NCBI GenBank assembly: GCA_027943245.1
Contig: JANDJZ010000208.1
Coordinates: forward strand, 16,719-80,718
From: Acanthamoeba sp. SK_2022b
Lineage: Eukaryota; Discosea; Longamoebia; Acanthamoebidae
DNA length: 64,000 nucleotides
Direction of reading: 5' to 3'
In this document: one piece after another, positions 43,401-55,756 of the stretch
Position numbering within the stretch: the stretch's first letter is position 1
How the letters are laid out: each line of letters begins with the position of its first letter
Made by a program: the position numbers and the translations under genes
Notes under the pieces: model-generated
Seen by the model: the letters and a program-made list of their open reading frames with translations, nothing else
Told to the model about the DNA's origin: nothing
Databases searched by the model: none

Positions 43401-46400
43401 TTGCTGTCGCCGATGGCGTGCCCGACCAGCTGGGAGAGCTCGTTGACGATGCGACAGAGGGCGTCACCGACTGAGTGGCCAAGAGGGACGGAGTAACGCT
43501 GGCAGTTGCCGACAGAGAGGCAGTGGTCGCTGGTGTGGTTGACTGAGTGGCCGTCGCACTTGGAGAAGTCGATCTGGTGGGCGTTGCTGATGGTGACGTC
43601 GCCTGAGTGGAAGCGGCGCTTGGCGTGACTGACTGGATGGGTGTGGTCGACGCCGTGACTGCTGCTGTAGCCAACAGAGTGGCTGATGACGTGGGCGTCA
43701 CAGTGGGTGTCGTGCTTGCTGTCGCCGATGGCGTGCCCGACCAGCTGGGAGAGCTCGTTGGCGACGCCACAGAGGGCGTCACCGACTGAGTGGCCAAGAG
43801 GGACGGAGTAACGCTGGCAGTTGGCGACACAGAAGCAGTGGTTGCTGGTGTGGTCGACGCCGTGACTGCTGCTGTGGCCGACAGGGTGGCTGATGACGTG
43901 GGCGTCACAGTGGGTGTCGTGCTTGCTGTCGCCGATGGCGTGCCCGACCAGCTGGGAGAGCTCGTTGAAGATGCGACAGAGGGCGTCACCGACTGAGTGG
44001 CCAAGAGGGACGGAGTAACGCTGGCAGTTGCCGACACAGAAGCAGTGGTCGCTGGTGTGGTTGACTGAGTGGCCGTCGCACTTGGAGAAGTCGATCTGGT
44101 GGGCGTTGCAGATGGTGACGTCGCCTGAGTGGGAGTGGCGCTTGGCGTGACTGACTGGATGGGTGTGGTCGCCGCCGTGACTGCTGCTGTGGCCGACAGA
44201 GTGGCTGATGACGTCGGCGTCACAGTGGGTGTCGTGCTCGCTGTCGCCGATGGCGTGCCCGACCAGCTGGGAGAGCTCGTTGGAGACGCCACAGAGGGCG
44301 TTACCGACTGAGTGGCCAACGTAACGCTGGCAGTTGGCGACATAGAGGCAGTGGTCGCTGGTGTGGTTGACGCCGTGACTGCTGCTGTGGCCGACAGAGT
44401 GGCTGATGACGTCGGCGTCACAGTGGGTGTCGTGCTTGCTGTCGCCGATGGCGTGCCCGACCAGCTGGGAGAGCTCGTTGACGATGCGACAGAGGGCGTC
44501 ACCGACTGAGTGGCCAAGAGGGACGGAGTAACGCTGGCAGTTGCCGACAGAGAGGCAGTGGTCGCTGGTGTGGTTGACTGAGTGGCCGTCGCACTTGGGG
44601 AAGTCGATCTGGTGGGCGTTGCTGATGGTGACGTCGCCTGAGTCGAAGCGGCGCTTGGCGTGACTGACTGGATGGGTGTGGTCGACGCCGTGACTGCTGC
44701 TGTGGCCGACAGAGTGGCTGATGACGTGGGCGTCACAGTGGGTGTCGTGCTTGCTGTCGCCGATGGCGTGCCCGACCAGCTGGGAGAGCTCGTTGGCGAC
44801 GCCACAGAGGGCGTCACCGACTGAGTGGCCAAGAGGGACGGACTAACGCTGGCAGTTGGCGACACAGAAGCAGTGGTCGCTGGTGTGGTTGACTGAGTGG
44901 CCGTCGCACTTGGCGAAGTCGATCTGGTGGGCGTTGCCGATGGCGACGTCGCCTGAGTGGAAGCGGCGCTTGGCGTGACTGACTGGCTGGGTGTGGTCGA
45001 CGCCGTGACTGCTGATGTGGCCGATTGAGTGGCTGATGACGCGGGAGTCGTGCTCGCTGTCACCGATGGCGTGCCCGACGAGCCGGGCGAGCTAGAAGCC
45101 GACAGCAGGGAGGGCGTCGCTGACTGGAAGGGAGTCACGCTGGCTGTGGGCGACTGAGAGGCAGTGGTCGATGGCGTGGTTGACTGAGTGAGCGACTGTG
45201 AAGGAGTCACGCTGGCAGTTGGTGACTGAACGACACTGACCAACGGTGTGGTTGACTGAGTCGCCGTCGCGCTTGGCGTGGTCGATCGAGTGGATGTGGC
45301 CGATGGCGACGTCGACTGAGTGGGAGTGGCGCTTGGCGTCACCGACTGGCTGATTGTGGCTGACGCCGTGACTGTTGCTGTGGCTGACTGAGTGGTCGAC
45401 GATGTGGGCGTCGTGGTCGATGTCACGGAGGCTGAGGCTGTCGGCGAGGCCAACACGGAGGCAGAGACCGACGGTGTCACTGACGCAGTGACCGACTGTA
45501 AAGGAGTGACGCTCGACGTGACGGACATGCTGGCAGTGGGAGAGCTCGTGGCCGACTGTGTGGGCGTGGCACTGGTGGACTGGCTGGTCGAAGACGCGGG
45601 AGTAACGTTGGGCGTGGTGCTTGCTGATGGCGTGCCTGACGCGTTGGGCGTGGCTGATGAGCTGGGCGAGCGAGAGACAGAGGGCGTCGCTGACAACGTG
45701 CCAGAGGGCGACGGTGTGGTGGGCTGAGTGGCCGACTGGGAAGGAGTCGCGCTCAGCGAGGCCGTTGCTGCCGGAGCGCCAGTGGTCGACGGGCTGGTCG
45801 ACTGAGACAGTGTTACGCTGGCAGTTGGTGACTGAGCGACACTCACCGACTGTGAGGTCGAGGCAGTTGGCGAGGTCGATTGAGTGGGAGTGGGAGTGGC
45901 GCTTGGCGTCACCGAGTGGCTGGCTGTGGCTGACGCCGTGACTGCTGCTGTGGCCGACTGAGTGGCTGATGATGTGGGCGTCACAGTGGACGTCGTGCTC
46001 GCTGTCACCGATGGCGTGCCCGACCAGCTGGGAGAAGACGTAGGGGTGACGTTGGGCGTGGAGCTTGCCGTCACTGCGGGCGTGCCCGATATGGTGGACG
46101 TGGCTGATGAGCTGGGCGAGCGAGAGACAGAGGGCGTCGCTGACAACGTGCCAGAGGGCGACGGCGTGGTGGACTGAGTGGCCGACTGGGAAGGAGTCGC
46201 GCTCAGCGAGGCCGTTGCTGACGGAGAGCCAGTGGTCGACGGGCTGGCTGGCTGGGTTGGCGACTGAGACAGTGTTACGCTGGCCGTTGGTGTCTGAGCG
46301 ATACTCACCGACGGTGAAGTCGACGCAGTTGGCGTCACGCTTGGCGAGGTCGATTGAGTGGGAGTGGCCGATGGCGACGTCGACTGAGTGGGAGTGGGAG

Positions 46401-49400
46401 TGGCGCTTGGCGTCACCGAGTGGCTGGCTGTGGCTGACGCCGTGACTGCTGCTGTGGCCGACTGAGTGGCCGATGACGTGGGCGTCACGGTCGACGTTGT
46501 GCTCGCTGTCACCGATGGCGTGCCCGACCAGCTGGGAGAGCTCGTTGGTGTCACCGAAGCTATGGCCGACTGTGAAGGAGTGACGCTCGACGCGACGGAC
46601 ATGCTGGCAGTGGGAGAGCTCGTGGCCGACTGTGTAGGCGTGGCAGTGACCGGCTGCGTGTACGAAGACGTAGGAGTGACGTTGGGCGTGGTGCTTGCCG
46701 TCACTGAGGGCGTGCCCGATGTGGTGGGCGTGGCTGATGAGCTGGGCGAGCGAGAGACAGAGGGCGTCGCTGGCAGCGTGCCAGAGGGCGACGGCGTGGT
46801 GGACTGAGTGGCCGACTGGGAAGGAGTCGCGCTCAGCGAGGCCGTTACTGACGGAGAGCCAGTGGTCGACGGGCTGGCTGACTGAGTTGGCGACTGAGAA
46901 AGAGACACGCTGGGGCTCGCAGATGGCGACAGTGTTGATGTCGCTGATGTCGAGGGGCTTGGGGAGGATGAAGCCGAGGGAGTCGGTGTCGCCGATGAGG
47001 GTGACTGAGTTTGTGTGGGTGATGATGTGGAGCTTTGAGAAGGCGATGGTGACGAAGTCGGTGTCGCTGATGCCGTGGGGCTCACTGATGACGATGGCGA
47101 CAGTGTCGGTGTCAAAGTCGGTGTCGCTGATGCCGTGGGGCTCACCGAGGACGATGGCGACAGTGTCGGTGACGGTGTCGATGATGTTGAGGGGCTTCGG
47201 GAGGATGAAGCTGAGGGAGTCGGTGTCGCCGATGAGGGTGACTGAGTTTGAGTGGGTGATGATGTGGGGCTTTGAGAAGGCGATGGTGACGAAGTTGGTG
47301 TCGCAGATGTCGTAGGACTCACGGAGGACGATGGCGACAGTGTCGGTGACGGTGTAGGTGACGTCGAGGGGCTTCGGGAGGACGAAGATGAGGGTGTCGG
47401 TGTCGGTGATGTCGTGGAAGTCACAGAGGCCGATGGTGACAGTGTTGGCGTAGGTGATGACGTCGGTGTCGCTGATGTCGTGGGACTCACAGAGGATGAG
47501 GGCGACCGTGTTGATGTGGGTGACGCTGAGGTTGTGGGTGTCACAGAGGACGACGGCGACTGTGTCGGTGTCGGTGACCATGTGGGAGTTATCGAGGGGG
47601 TCAAGGAGGACGAAGGTGACAGTGTTGGCGTCACGGATGACGTGGGGCTTTGCGAAGGCGATGGTGATGACGTCGGTGTCGCTGATTTGGTAGGGCTCAC
47701 AGAGGACGAGGGCGACAATGTTGGTGTAGTTGAGGCGGATGTCGTGGGGGTCACAGAGGACGACGGTGACGGTGTTGGTGTCGTTGACAAGGTGGGGGTT
47801 ATCGAGGGAGTCACAGAGGACGAAGGTGACAGTGTTGGTGTCACGGATGACGTGGGGCTTTGAGATGACGATGGTGACGATGTAGGTGTCGGTGATCTGG
47901 TGGCGCTCACAGAGGCAGAAGGTGACAGTGTTGGTGTAGTTGAGGTGGATGTCGTGGGGGTCACAGAGGACGACGGTGACGGTGTTGGTGTCGTTGACAA
48001 GGTGGGGGTTATCGATGGAGTCACAGAGGACGAAGGTGACAGTGTTGGTGTCACGGATGACGTGGGGCTTTGAGATGACGATGGTGACGATGTAGGTGTC
48101 GGTGATCTGGTGGCACTCACAGAGGCTGAAGGCGATCGTGTTGGTGTAGGTGAGGCTGATGTCGTGGGGGTCACAGAGGACGACGGTGACTGTGTTGGTG
48201 TCGTTGACAAGGTGGGAGTTATCGAGGGAGTCACAGAGGACGACGGTGACTGTGTTGGTGTCGTTGACAAGGTGGGGGTTATCGAGGGAGTCACAGAGGA
48301 CGAAGGTGACATTGTTGGGGTCACTGATGATGTGGGGCTTTGAGATGGCGATGGTGACGATGTAGGTGTCGGTGATCTGGTGGCACTCACAGAGGCTGAA
48401 GGCGATCGTGTTGGTGTCGGTGACGCCGTGACACTGGGGGTTATCGAGGGGGTCACAGAGATCGTCGGGGTCGGGCTCAGGGTGGGTGATGTTGTCGGGC
48501 TCAGAGAGATTGTAGGTGATGGCGAAGCTGTCACCGTAGTAATCGAGATGACCACGGCCGGCGATGGGAAGCTCTTGGTTGTCGAGTTGTACAGGCGAAC
48601 CGAAACACTCGCCCCGAGCTGGCCGGCCATGGGGTCGGTGACGGCCCACCGCGCAGTGCCGTCGAGGTCGGGGCGCTGCGTGAAGCCCCAGGTGAGAGAG
48701 GGACCGTGCCAGGCGAGATACATGCCAGCGGGGTGGCCGTAGACGGGCGCGCTGTAGTTGTAACCGATGATGTTGTAGATGCCCATGGGGAAGTTGCTGA
48801 TCGCGCTGCTGAGGAGGAGGGCGCCCGGTGGGCTGGACCACTGGGGGGAGGGCGACGGGGAAGGTGGTGGATCCAGGCACGTGACGTTGAGTGAATGGTT
48901 GCCCGGTTTTAGAAAGAACAACCCCCAGTCTAGATTGTCGAACCTCCCGGTGGCGGTCTCAATCGTGAGGAAGTTGCTGTTGGTCCAGTTCTGGGGCGGG
49001 GAATGATTGGTGGTCTCGATCATCGCCGGCGACATATTTCCTCCGCCGTCGCAGTAGACCCAGCGAGTGCGCTGGTTATCCGCCGTGATGCACACGTCTC
49101 GTGGGCTGCTCTTGAGACGGTAGATTGGCCAACCGGCAGAATAGGTGCCGTCCCACGTGTAGACGCCGTCCAGGGTGTTGTTGTACCACGCCGTAGTCAG
49201 GTTGGCGATGAAATACTGCACGCAGAAGCCCACGGGCACCTGGTTTGCGCAGTAGGATATGATCGGGCTCTTTGCCCGGCTGACACCTGAGTCGCACTGG
49301 GTGCAGGAGCTGGCGCCGCTGCTCGACCACGTGCCGGCAGGGCAGGGCTGGCAGTTGCTCCCGTTTTTGAAGAAGCCGGCAAGACAGATGCACTCGCTTA

Positions 49401-52400
49401 ACGAGAGGGCTCCAGCACGGTTGGTGTTCATGAAGGGCGGGCAGGCGGTGCACTGGCCGGGGCTTGAGGCGTACATGCGACGAGGGCACGCGTAGGACAC
49501 GTTCAGCACCACGCCGTCGCCCATGTTTCGCCCGTTCCACATCACCGGGCTCGCGCTTTGGTCAGATATGAGGTTCATGAAAGCGTAGCCGGTATCGTTA
49601 TCCGACAGCAGCCGCCTGACAGTGTTGTTCCACCGGCCGGTGGGAGAGTACTCCAGGTGGAGCTCGGTGTTGCCCCAGCCGACCGCCGCCCAGTGTTGTG
49701 CAGAGCCAAAGCGCTCCCAGAGCCCATTCAGGTTGCCTCCTGCTTGGTAGAAGAGCATGCGACGCGGAGTGGTGGGCACGCTCGCGCCGCAGGTGAGGTT
49801 GACCGTGAACGAGCTGACGTTCGACTTCACGGCCACCCAGATGGGCTCCGACGGGCCCACTCCCACCTCGATGCCCATGCACCCGTCCACTGTCGCGTCA
49901 TCGGCGCCGGAGCGTGGCGGACAGCCATAGAAGGCCTGGCAGGGAGGAAAGTAACGGAAGATGCCGAGCTCGCTCCCGCACGGGCTCACGCTGATGAGGC
50001 CGGCCATCTGCGACGGAGAATCAATGCGCAGCACCACCGTGTTCTGACCCACCACGTTCAGGATTTGCGCTTGCGACGCGTTGCAGACGAGCACCGGCAC
50101 GTCGTTGGCCCCGAGCTGGCAGCCGGTCGCCGTGCAGCCGCGGCCCTCGATGGGCTCTCCGTTGGGGCGGAGGCGAGTGATGCGGATTGGCATACCAGAC
50201 ACCGGATTGGCACTGGTGACCTCGATGAGCACTGGCGCCTGGCCGCCGATGCCGTAGACGAACGGCAACGACGCGTTGACGTAGCCGTCGCGCAGACTCA
50301 GCGTGCCAGGCGAGACGTCACGAAGCAGGCTCCGGTCGCCCTGATTGTAGGCAGTCGAATACCCATTGAAGGCGAGTGTCAGGCTCTGCTCCACGACCAG
50401 CAGGCCGCGGCCCGCGGAGGGACTCGGTGTGGAGGGGCACCAGCTGAGGTAGATCCAGCCGTCGATGTGCCCCCAGGTGGCGTCGATCGACGGGATGCGC
50501 ACGGTCTCGAGCGGCATCGGGCCGTTGTCGGCATTGATGGGCGCCAGCGTGTAGTTGGACACCGTGGGCGGGCCAGTCGGGTCGTAGGCCGTGAGCGGGT
50601 ACGAGACCTTGTTGACCACCCAGCCCAGAGCGTCCTGCGACCCGGCATGATACACCGTGTCGCCCTCGGCAGTGCCCATGGTGTCATAGGGACTGCCATA
50701 ATCATCGAGGACTGTAGATGCTACCACGTCGTAGCGACTGGCGTGCAGTAGGCCAAAGTTGTGGCCCAGCTCGTGAGTGAAGGCCTGAATCCAGAGACCC
50801 TGGTCGCCGTTGAGCATTACGTTTACGCCTGGGCAGCCGGATATGCCGGCAAACGCTCCGTTGAAGTTCGGCAGTACGGCGACGTGGTGGAGGTACGAGT
50901 CCCAATCGGCCTGGCCGATGCGGCAGGCAGCGACCGAGTGGTTGAGGGCGGCCTGCTGCGTGGAGTTCATATAAAGGCCAAAGTTGAATCCTGCATTGGC
51001 TTGCGCCAGCGTGTAATTTATCACGTAGATGCAACCAGGGAGGTAAGTGATGTTGAGGGTGGCGAGTCCGCTGCTCAGGCGCTGGATGCCCGCCGCCTGG
51101 TCGATGACCGCCTGCGGAAACAACGACGCGGTGGCGGTGACGTTCGGTTGGTCCAAAAATGCGAGGCGTAGCAGCACCATCTTGCGCACGCCCAGACTCC
51201 ACATGGAGTTGTCCAGCCGGCGCCGCGACCTCCGGTGCGAGGCCACTGGCGGATCGAGCAGATCGAGCTGGGCGTGGATGCATTTCGCTCCTGGCATGCG
51301 GAAGCCGGTCAGACGATAGGACGCCTCGAGATCCCAGTTGCCAGGGTGGTCTCGCGTTCCTGCGGTCGGACAGATGCTGTAGTATCTGCGGCCGTCAGCT
51401 TCGATGCTGTAGGCCTCCAGCGAGCGGCTGTTGGCGTAGGTAGAGCGCCAAATCTCGAGCGCAGTCCGGTTCTGTATCGGCGGACGAGCCATGTAGGTTT
51501 GCACCTGGACGATGTCGTGGATGTGCTGACCAACATCTGCGTCATCATCTCCTCTCTGTCGCTTCGTTTGGCCTTGATCAAAGCCCCAAACAGCGCCGGC
51601 TTGCTTGAGCCAGCGAGATCCCGGCGACACGTAAATGGCTGGAACCCAAAGTGGATGCATGAACACGCGCGAACGATGAGTTGTTGGAGGTGAGATATGT
51701 GCACGGAGTGGGGCGCATCAAAGGAGGAAGAGAGGAAGAAAGGAACCCACCATTGGACGCATTGGTTTCCGAGACCGAGAGCGGTCCACGCTGGCTCCAG
51801 GTGGCGTCCCGCCCAACTAACCTCACTCCCTCACCAAAGATGGCACCACTCCGACCTTAGAGCAGCACACCAAGCAGCGCACGAAGTCAGTCTTGCGTCG
51901 TCTCTGCCGGCGTGCGTTTTCAATGCTTGAGGTTGTCTACCGTCGGGCATGCCAACCACGGTCACACTCGCGCGGCCGGTCTGCTCCCACAAGGATGACG
52001 ATCCCGACAGCCACACACCTAACCCCCACGGTGGCTGAGCATCACTATGGCCTGTTTCAATGGTGAGGTTTGTTGAATACCGATGGCGGCGTAAGAGAAC
52101 AGCGACAGCTCGCCCTCTTGTTGCCACTTGGCCCCGGCCTCGAGATGCACTCCACTCGCTGCAGTTACCCCCCCCACACACACACCCCATCGCTTGAGTC
52201 AGCCAAAAGCGTTGCACCGCCACCGCTACTGCCGGCACCATCACCAGCACAAGGTCGGGGCCACGGTACACAAGGATAAAGGTGTCCAAGGGTCGCCTTG
52301 TTCGGGGCTTCCAGAGATGATGGTGGTGAGGGTATGCTCCTCCTGTCGCCAGGTTGCCCCTGCGGCCACGTTGATCCCCGAAGCGAGGAGCTCCGTGACG

Positions 52401-53028
52401 GTGACCCGCAAGCTGGCCAGGCCCTGCACCAGCGTGCTGCCCTCGCCCACCCGGATCCCTGTTTTGCAGGGTGGACCCGATAAACGATAAACAAGATTGC
52501 CCAAAAAAGAGAGGGGGGGGCGGAGGATACCTGCGTTGACGACGTCCAGAGAACCCCCTTGTATTGTGAAGAGCGGCGCCGCCACAACCAGCCACTGTCG
52601 GCCGCCACTTGCTCGGAGCCGCACGTGGCCTTCAACCCTGCGCAGCGATGTCTCCTTCAGAGTCCATTTTTTTGTTTCTGTGGTTTTCTGTGTTCCGCGC
52701 GCCCGGGAGGGAGAACAAACTTGAGAGTGACGTTGTTGGCTCGCACAACGGCTGCTGGCCCGTACGGCTCAACAGCTTCAGTGTAATCGCCGCTCTCGAC
52801 GACCACCACGCTGTCTTGCGCTGCTAAGGCGAGCGCATGGCTCATTTGGACAAAATCGCAGCCGTAGCTGCACACACGCAAAGCGCGGACAAACGAGCTT
52901 GGGTAGAGGGATCGAGCAATCGTCAGGTCGCTGTGGCTAGCGATGGCGCCAGACTGTAGAAGCATGAGAACAACCAAGGTCGCCCAGACTATGGCTACAG
53001 TCGCAGAGTTGGACCCACTGGACGTCAT
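40407..53028 (-). CDS. Giant type I membrane M11-type metallopeptidase with mucin-like stalk
   Basis: Predicted 3,965 residues from eight exons: 53028-52721, 52637-52531, 52458-52270, 52158-52081, 52018-51941, 51855-51751, 51536-41364 and 41266-40407. All phases are consistent and exons 3-6 are phase 1-1. Order: signal segment (VAIVWATLVVLMLLQSGAIA), beta-helix-like modules (to about 288) and M11/gametolysin-like peptidase with zinc site HELGHNFGLLH (about 542) and Met-turn YDTMG. Next come two GCC2/GCC3-like Cys-rich units (about 967-1050) and a Ser/Thr/Pro stalk (about 1290-3665). A jelly-roll-like C-terminal domain (about 3680-3880), a TM helix (about 3890-3918) and a 47-residue tail complete it. 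The zinc ligands imply an active surface protease. A long glycosylated stalk would hold it away from the membrane (inference). Substrates are unknown. Confidence 0.8.
41400..48530 (-). repeat. Coding low-complexity array for the Ser/Thr/Pro stalk
   Basis: About 7.1 kb within the exon encodes imperfect 6-12 residue units such as SPTPTRSPSASVSATRSPTP and SVTPSVASPTSSPSWSGTP. Between about 42290 and 45060 the unit order itself repeats as a higher-order array. The block GATGGCGTGCCCGACCAGCT recurs about every 200 or 310 bases, with composite periods near 510-520. Because codons are mostly NCN/TCN, other frames also lack stops: minus 48880-45092 has a 1,262-codon shadow frame and many plus-strand shadows exist. 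These are not genes. The array should be prone to copy-number change. Confidence 0.85.
51751..52458 (-). other. Exon-encoded beta-helix-like module series in the giant peptidase gene
   Basis: Exons 3-6 (189, 78, 78 and 105 nt) all begin and end in phase 1 and each carries one related unit: GINVAAGATWRQEEHTLTTI, GVHLEAGAKWQQEGELSLFS, GVWLSGSSSLWEQTGRASVT and GVRLVGRDATWSQRGPLSVS. The shared pattern is G-hydrophobic-x-hydrophobic-x-x-x-x-x-W-x-Q, followed by a strand. Two exons are exactly 26 codons. Symmetric phase lets units be added or skipped without frame change, so this looks like exon duplication, with alternative splicing possible. Confidence 0.7.
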
Positions 53029-53602
53029 CGCTATCCAGACTCTTGTCTCACCTGTCTGTTTGGCTCCACCGCCTATCTACGGTGGTTGAGTTGGTAAGGA
53101 GAGTACTATCGAAGGAGGAAGTTCTAAAAGGACTGTATCTTCCTTATCTAGATACTAGGTCTGTGGCCCTTCCATTCAGGAGCAATCCTTGTTATTAAAG
53201 GTAGATACGGTCTTTAGACTTGGCAAAAACAAAGTCTGTTATCTTCCTTATCTCGATACGATACAATGTGTGCGAAATAGAAGAGGGTGGATAAGTGAAT
53301 GCAAACAAGTGGAAGGCAGGCAGGTAGGCAGAAGGACGCGTGGGGAAGTATGCGCAATGCGTTCAGCTGCCAGCTGTGGCGGGCAAGTGATGACAGCGAG
53401 GCCACTCTCCAATTGTTCAACTCCCTGAATCCCCTCCTCCCTGCAGTGCGTGCTGATGTGTCTGAGGGCAGGAGGAACGTGAAGTAAAGAGTGTGCACGA
53501 GTTGGGCAACTCCAAGTCCTCAGCTTGTTATGTTCTGGCGCAGCTATGCGTGGAGGGGATTCTCATAAACGACACGCGTAGGAGGGAAGGGTATTGCTCG
53601 AT
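53029..53602. other. Intergenic region between the giant peptidase and DRG2
   Basis: 574 bases hold the peptidase 5' region and the DRG2 3' end. TATCTTCCTTATCTAGATAC at about 53148 recurs, with a one-base change, at about 53242. The motif carries GATA-like ends and lies 120-215 bases before the peptidase start, so a regulatory role is possible. No gene is seen. Confidence 0.45.
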
Positions 53603-54190
53603 TTACTTCTTGGAGAGGTAGATGACGTCCTCGTCAAGGAGCCTGTGCTTGAGGCCTACCCTCTGTGGCGTGTGCTTGGCCGACGCGCCCCACACCAGCG
53701 CGTACTTGAACTGGTCCACCAGATCCCTACGTGCAGGCATCGTTGTTAATTATCAATTGTTAATTATCAATTAATTAATAATAGTATTAAAAATAAACGC
53801 GCACTTGTGAATGAGCCTGCAGACATCTTCCACGGTGGCTCCGGTACGCATAACGATTGGCTCTGAGAAATCAGGCGGCACTGCATAGAGAGGAGAGGAG
53901 AGGCAAAATGTCACAGACGTTGTCATGGCCACCGTATTTTCACAGCGGGCATTGGTGTGGCGGGGTCAGTGGCGTGGTGTGAAGGTGGTGAACGTACGGC
54001 CCCTGCGCTTGGTGTACACTCGGACAAGATCGAGGTAGTCCCAGATGGCGGGCAGAAGGCCATCGGTGAGGTTGAGCTGCAAGCCGGCGGAGATCACCAC
54101 CGAATGGGGTCGCCTGGCGAGCTTGTCCACTTCTTCGATGGAAAGCTGATCGATTTTGTTGTACACCTGTTATATGGAGATATGTAAATA

Positions 54191-54248
<58 letters not shown>

Positions 54249-54602
54249 CAGCATTAGGCACTAGGCCGCGCACTGAGGGGACGAGGGGCGACATACGTAG
54301 AGGGCCTTGACGTAGTAGGCGCGGCCCACGATTACATCGATGAGTTCGTCGATCGTGGCGTCGCACCTCATCAGAATTTCGGCATTGTGGATCTCTGCCC
54401 GTTTAGAAATTTTTATGATTATTACCAAAATTCTTTTCTTGCTTGACTCGCATTTAGTGTTTAAAACTTTAAAAAAGTTGGAAATAAACAAATTTCAAAC
54501 TTGAGGGCACTACGTACTGTATTCGTGCAGGATAAGCCTGCACACCTTTTCGTCGATGTGGGTGAGCGGGACCGTGCTGTTGAACGCGAGACCGCCGGCC
54601 TG

Positions 54603-54665
<63 letters not shown>

Positions 54666-55591
54666 GTCAGCCACCGGAGCAGCAGTTCAACGGACCAGAG
54701 AAGGTGGGGGATAGAAGAGGAGGGCGCGGTCACCTTCTTGGGCTTGTAGTAGATGTCGGGCGGTTGCGAGTTGAGGCGGATGCCGACCGTGTGCAGCTCG
54801 CTCTCCAGAATCTCAATCTGCTTGTCGTCCTTGGTGGCGTCGAGCATGATCAAGATCAGGTCCTGCGCTCGCGGGCATCGGTCACAACCCCCACACCACC
54901 ACACCACACCACCACACCAACACGGTCAGTTGCCTCCGTTTGCCGCGAGACGCACACGTGCTTGGGAGGAGGGGGGAGGGGGCTGAAGGCGACGAGCAGG
55001 CGGGGGACAGGCGAACCGCAGTGCGAGCGACGGCAACGACCTGCCTACCGCGACCCTTGCCCTGGGCGGCGCCTTCGATGATACCGGGGAGATCGAGGAG
55101 CTGGATGTTGGAACCGTTGAACTCGAGCCGGCCCGGGATGCAGGTCAGGGTGGTGAACTCGTAGGCGGCGGCCTCGGACTTGGTCTCGGTGCACATGGAC
55201 AGCAGCGTGGACTTACCCACGGACGGGAAGCTGCCCAGCGCCAGCGGGCGAGTGAGCTGACGATGAGCAAAGGTAGAGAGAGGTTTGCGAGGCGTACCCA
55301 ATCATGGCCACACGAGCGTCACCCGACTTGGTGACGGCAAAGCCCTCGCCACCTCCCTTGCCCTTGCCGGACGGCTCAAGCAGCTAGAGTCCAGATTGCG
55401 AATTTGGTGATTAATTGAATCAGAGTTTGAAGGGATCGAATCAATCCAAGAGGGGTGCAAGCGAGTACTACCTGAGCACGCAACTTTGCCAGTCGAGCCT
55501 TCATGAGACCAATGTGGTGCTCGGTGGCCTTGTTCTTTTGAGTGCGGTTCATTTCCGCCTCAATGTCCTTGATCTTGTCCAGAATACCCAT
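53603..55591 (-). CDS. DRG2: Developmentally regulated GTP-binding protein 2
   Basis: Predicted 365 residues (human DRG2 has 364) from nine exons: 55591-55472, 55383-55298, 55230-55017, 54862-54734, 54599-54518, 54394-54297, 54166-53998, 53880-53805 and 53726-53603. All phases agree. DRG2 is an Obg-family GTPase that works with an RWDD1-type (DFRP2) partner in translation. N-terminal helices ([18 protein letters not shown]), G1 GFPSVGKS, switch TTLTCIPG, G3 [17 protein letters not shown]4 NKID and SVVISAGL (G5 region) are present. A C-terminal TGS domain ends [25 protein letters not shown] and NSTV-type positions favour DRG2 over DRG1. Two introns (54167-54296 and 54600-54733) hold long (CA/TG)n tracts. 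The gene is divergent from MED9 with 165 bp between starts. Confidence 0.95.
54189..54246. repeat. (CA)n microsatellite in a DRG2 intron
   Basis: A pure CA run of nearly 60 bp inside intron 54167-54296. On the transcribed strand it is a (TG)n tract upstream of the acceptor. Confidence 0.95.
54604..54664. repeat. (CA)n microsatellite in a DRG2 intron
   Basis: A pure CA run of about 60 bp starting four bases from the exon border at 54599. In the transcript it is a (UG)n tract immediately before the acceptor GTACCAG. Confidence 0.95.
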
Positions 55592-55756
55592 TTTAGATGA
55601 TTGCTCTCTGGCAGCGCCTCACTCCTCTTGATCTTAGATGGCTTGCTGATGGGCTGTCAATGCCGGCAACAATCTGACGAGATGGGGGAGTGTCTACAGA
55701 AACGCCCCGCACAACGAAGAAATAGAACAAAAGCTCAAAAAAAAAAAGAACACAAA

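Noticed and set aside
42056..44509. Series of 60-80 codon plus-strand frames repeating VADDVGVTVGVVLAVADGVP
   Set aside because: Antisense shadows of the tandem stalk units, separated by stops at each unit end.
45092..48880. 1,262-codon minus-strand frame inside the stalk region
   Set aside because: Out of frame with the peptidase exon. Its His/Asp/Val repeats are the shifted reading of the Ser/Thr/Pro codons.
52109..52595. Long minus frame through the peptidase head exons
   Set aside because: It crosses introns in another frame. The spliced phase-1 path gives four mutually similar modules, which this frame does not.
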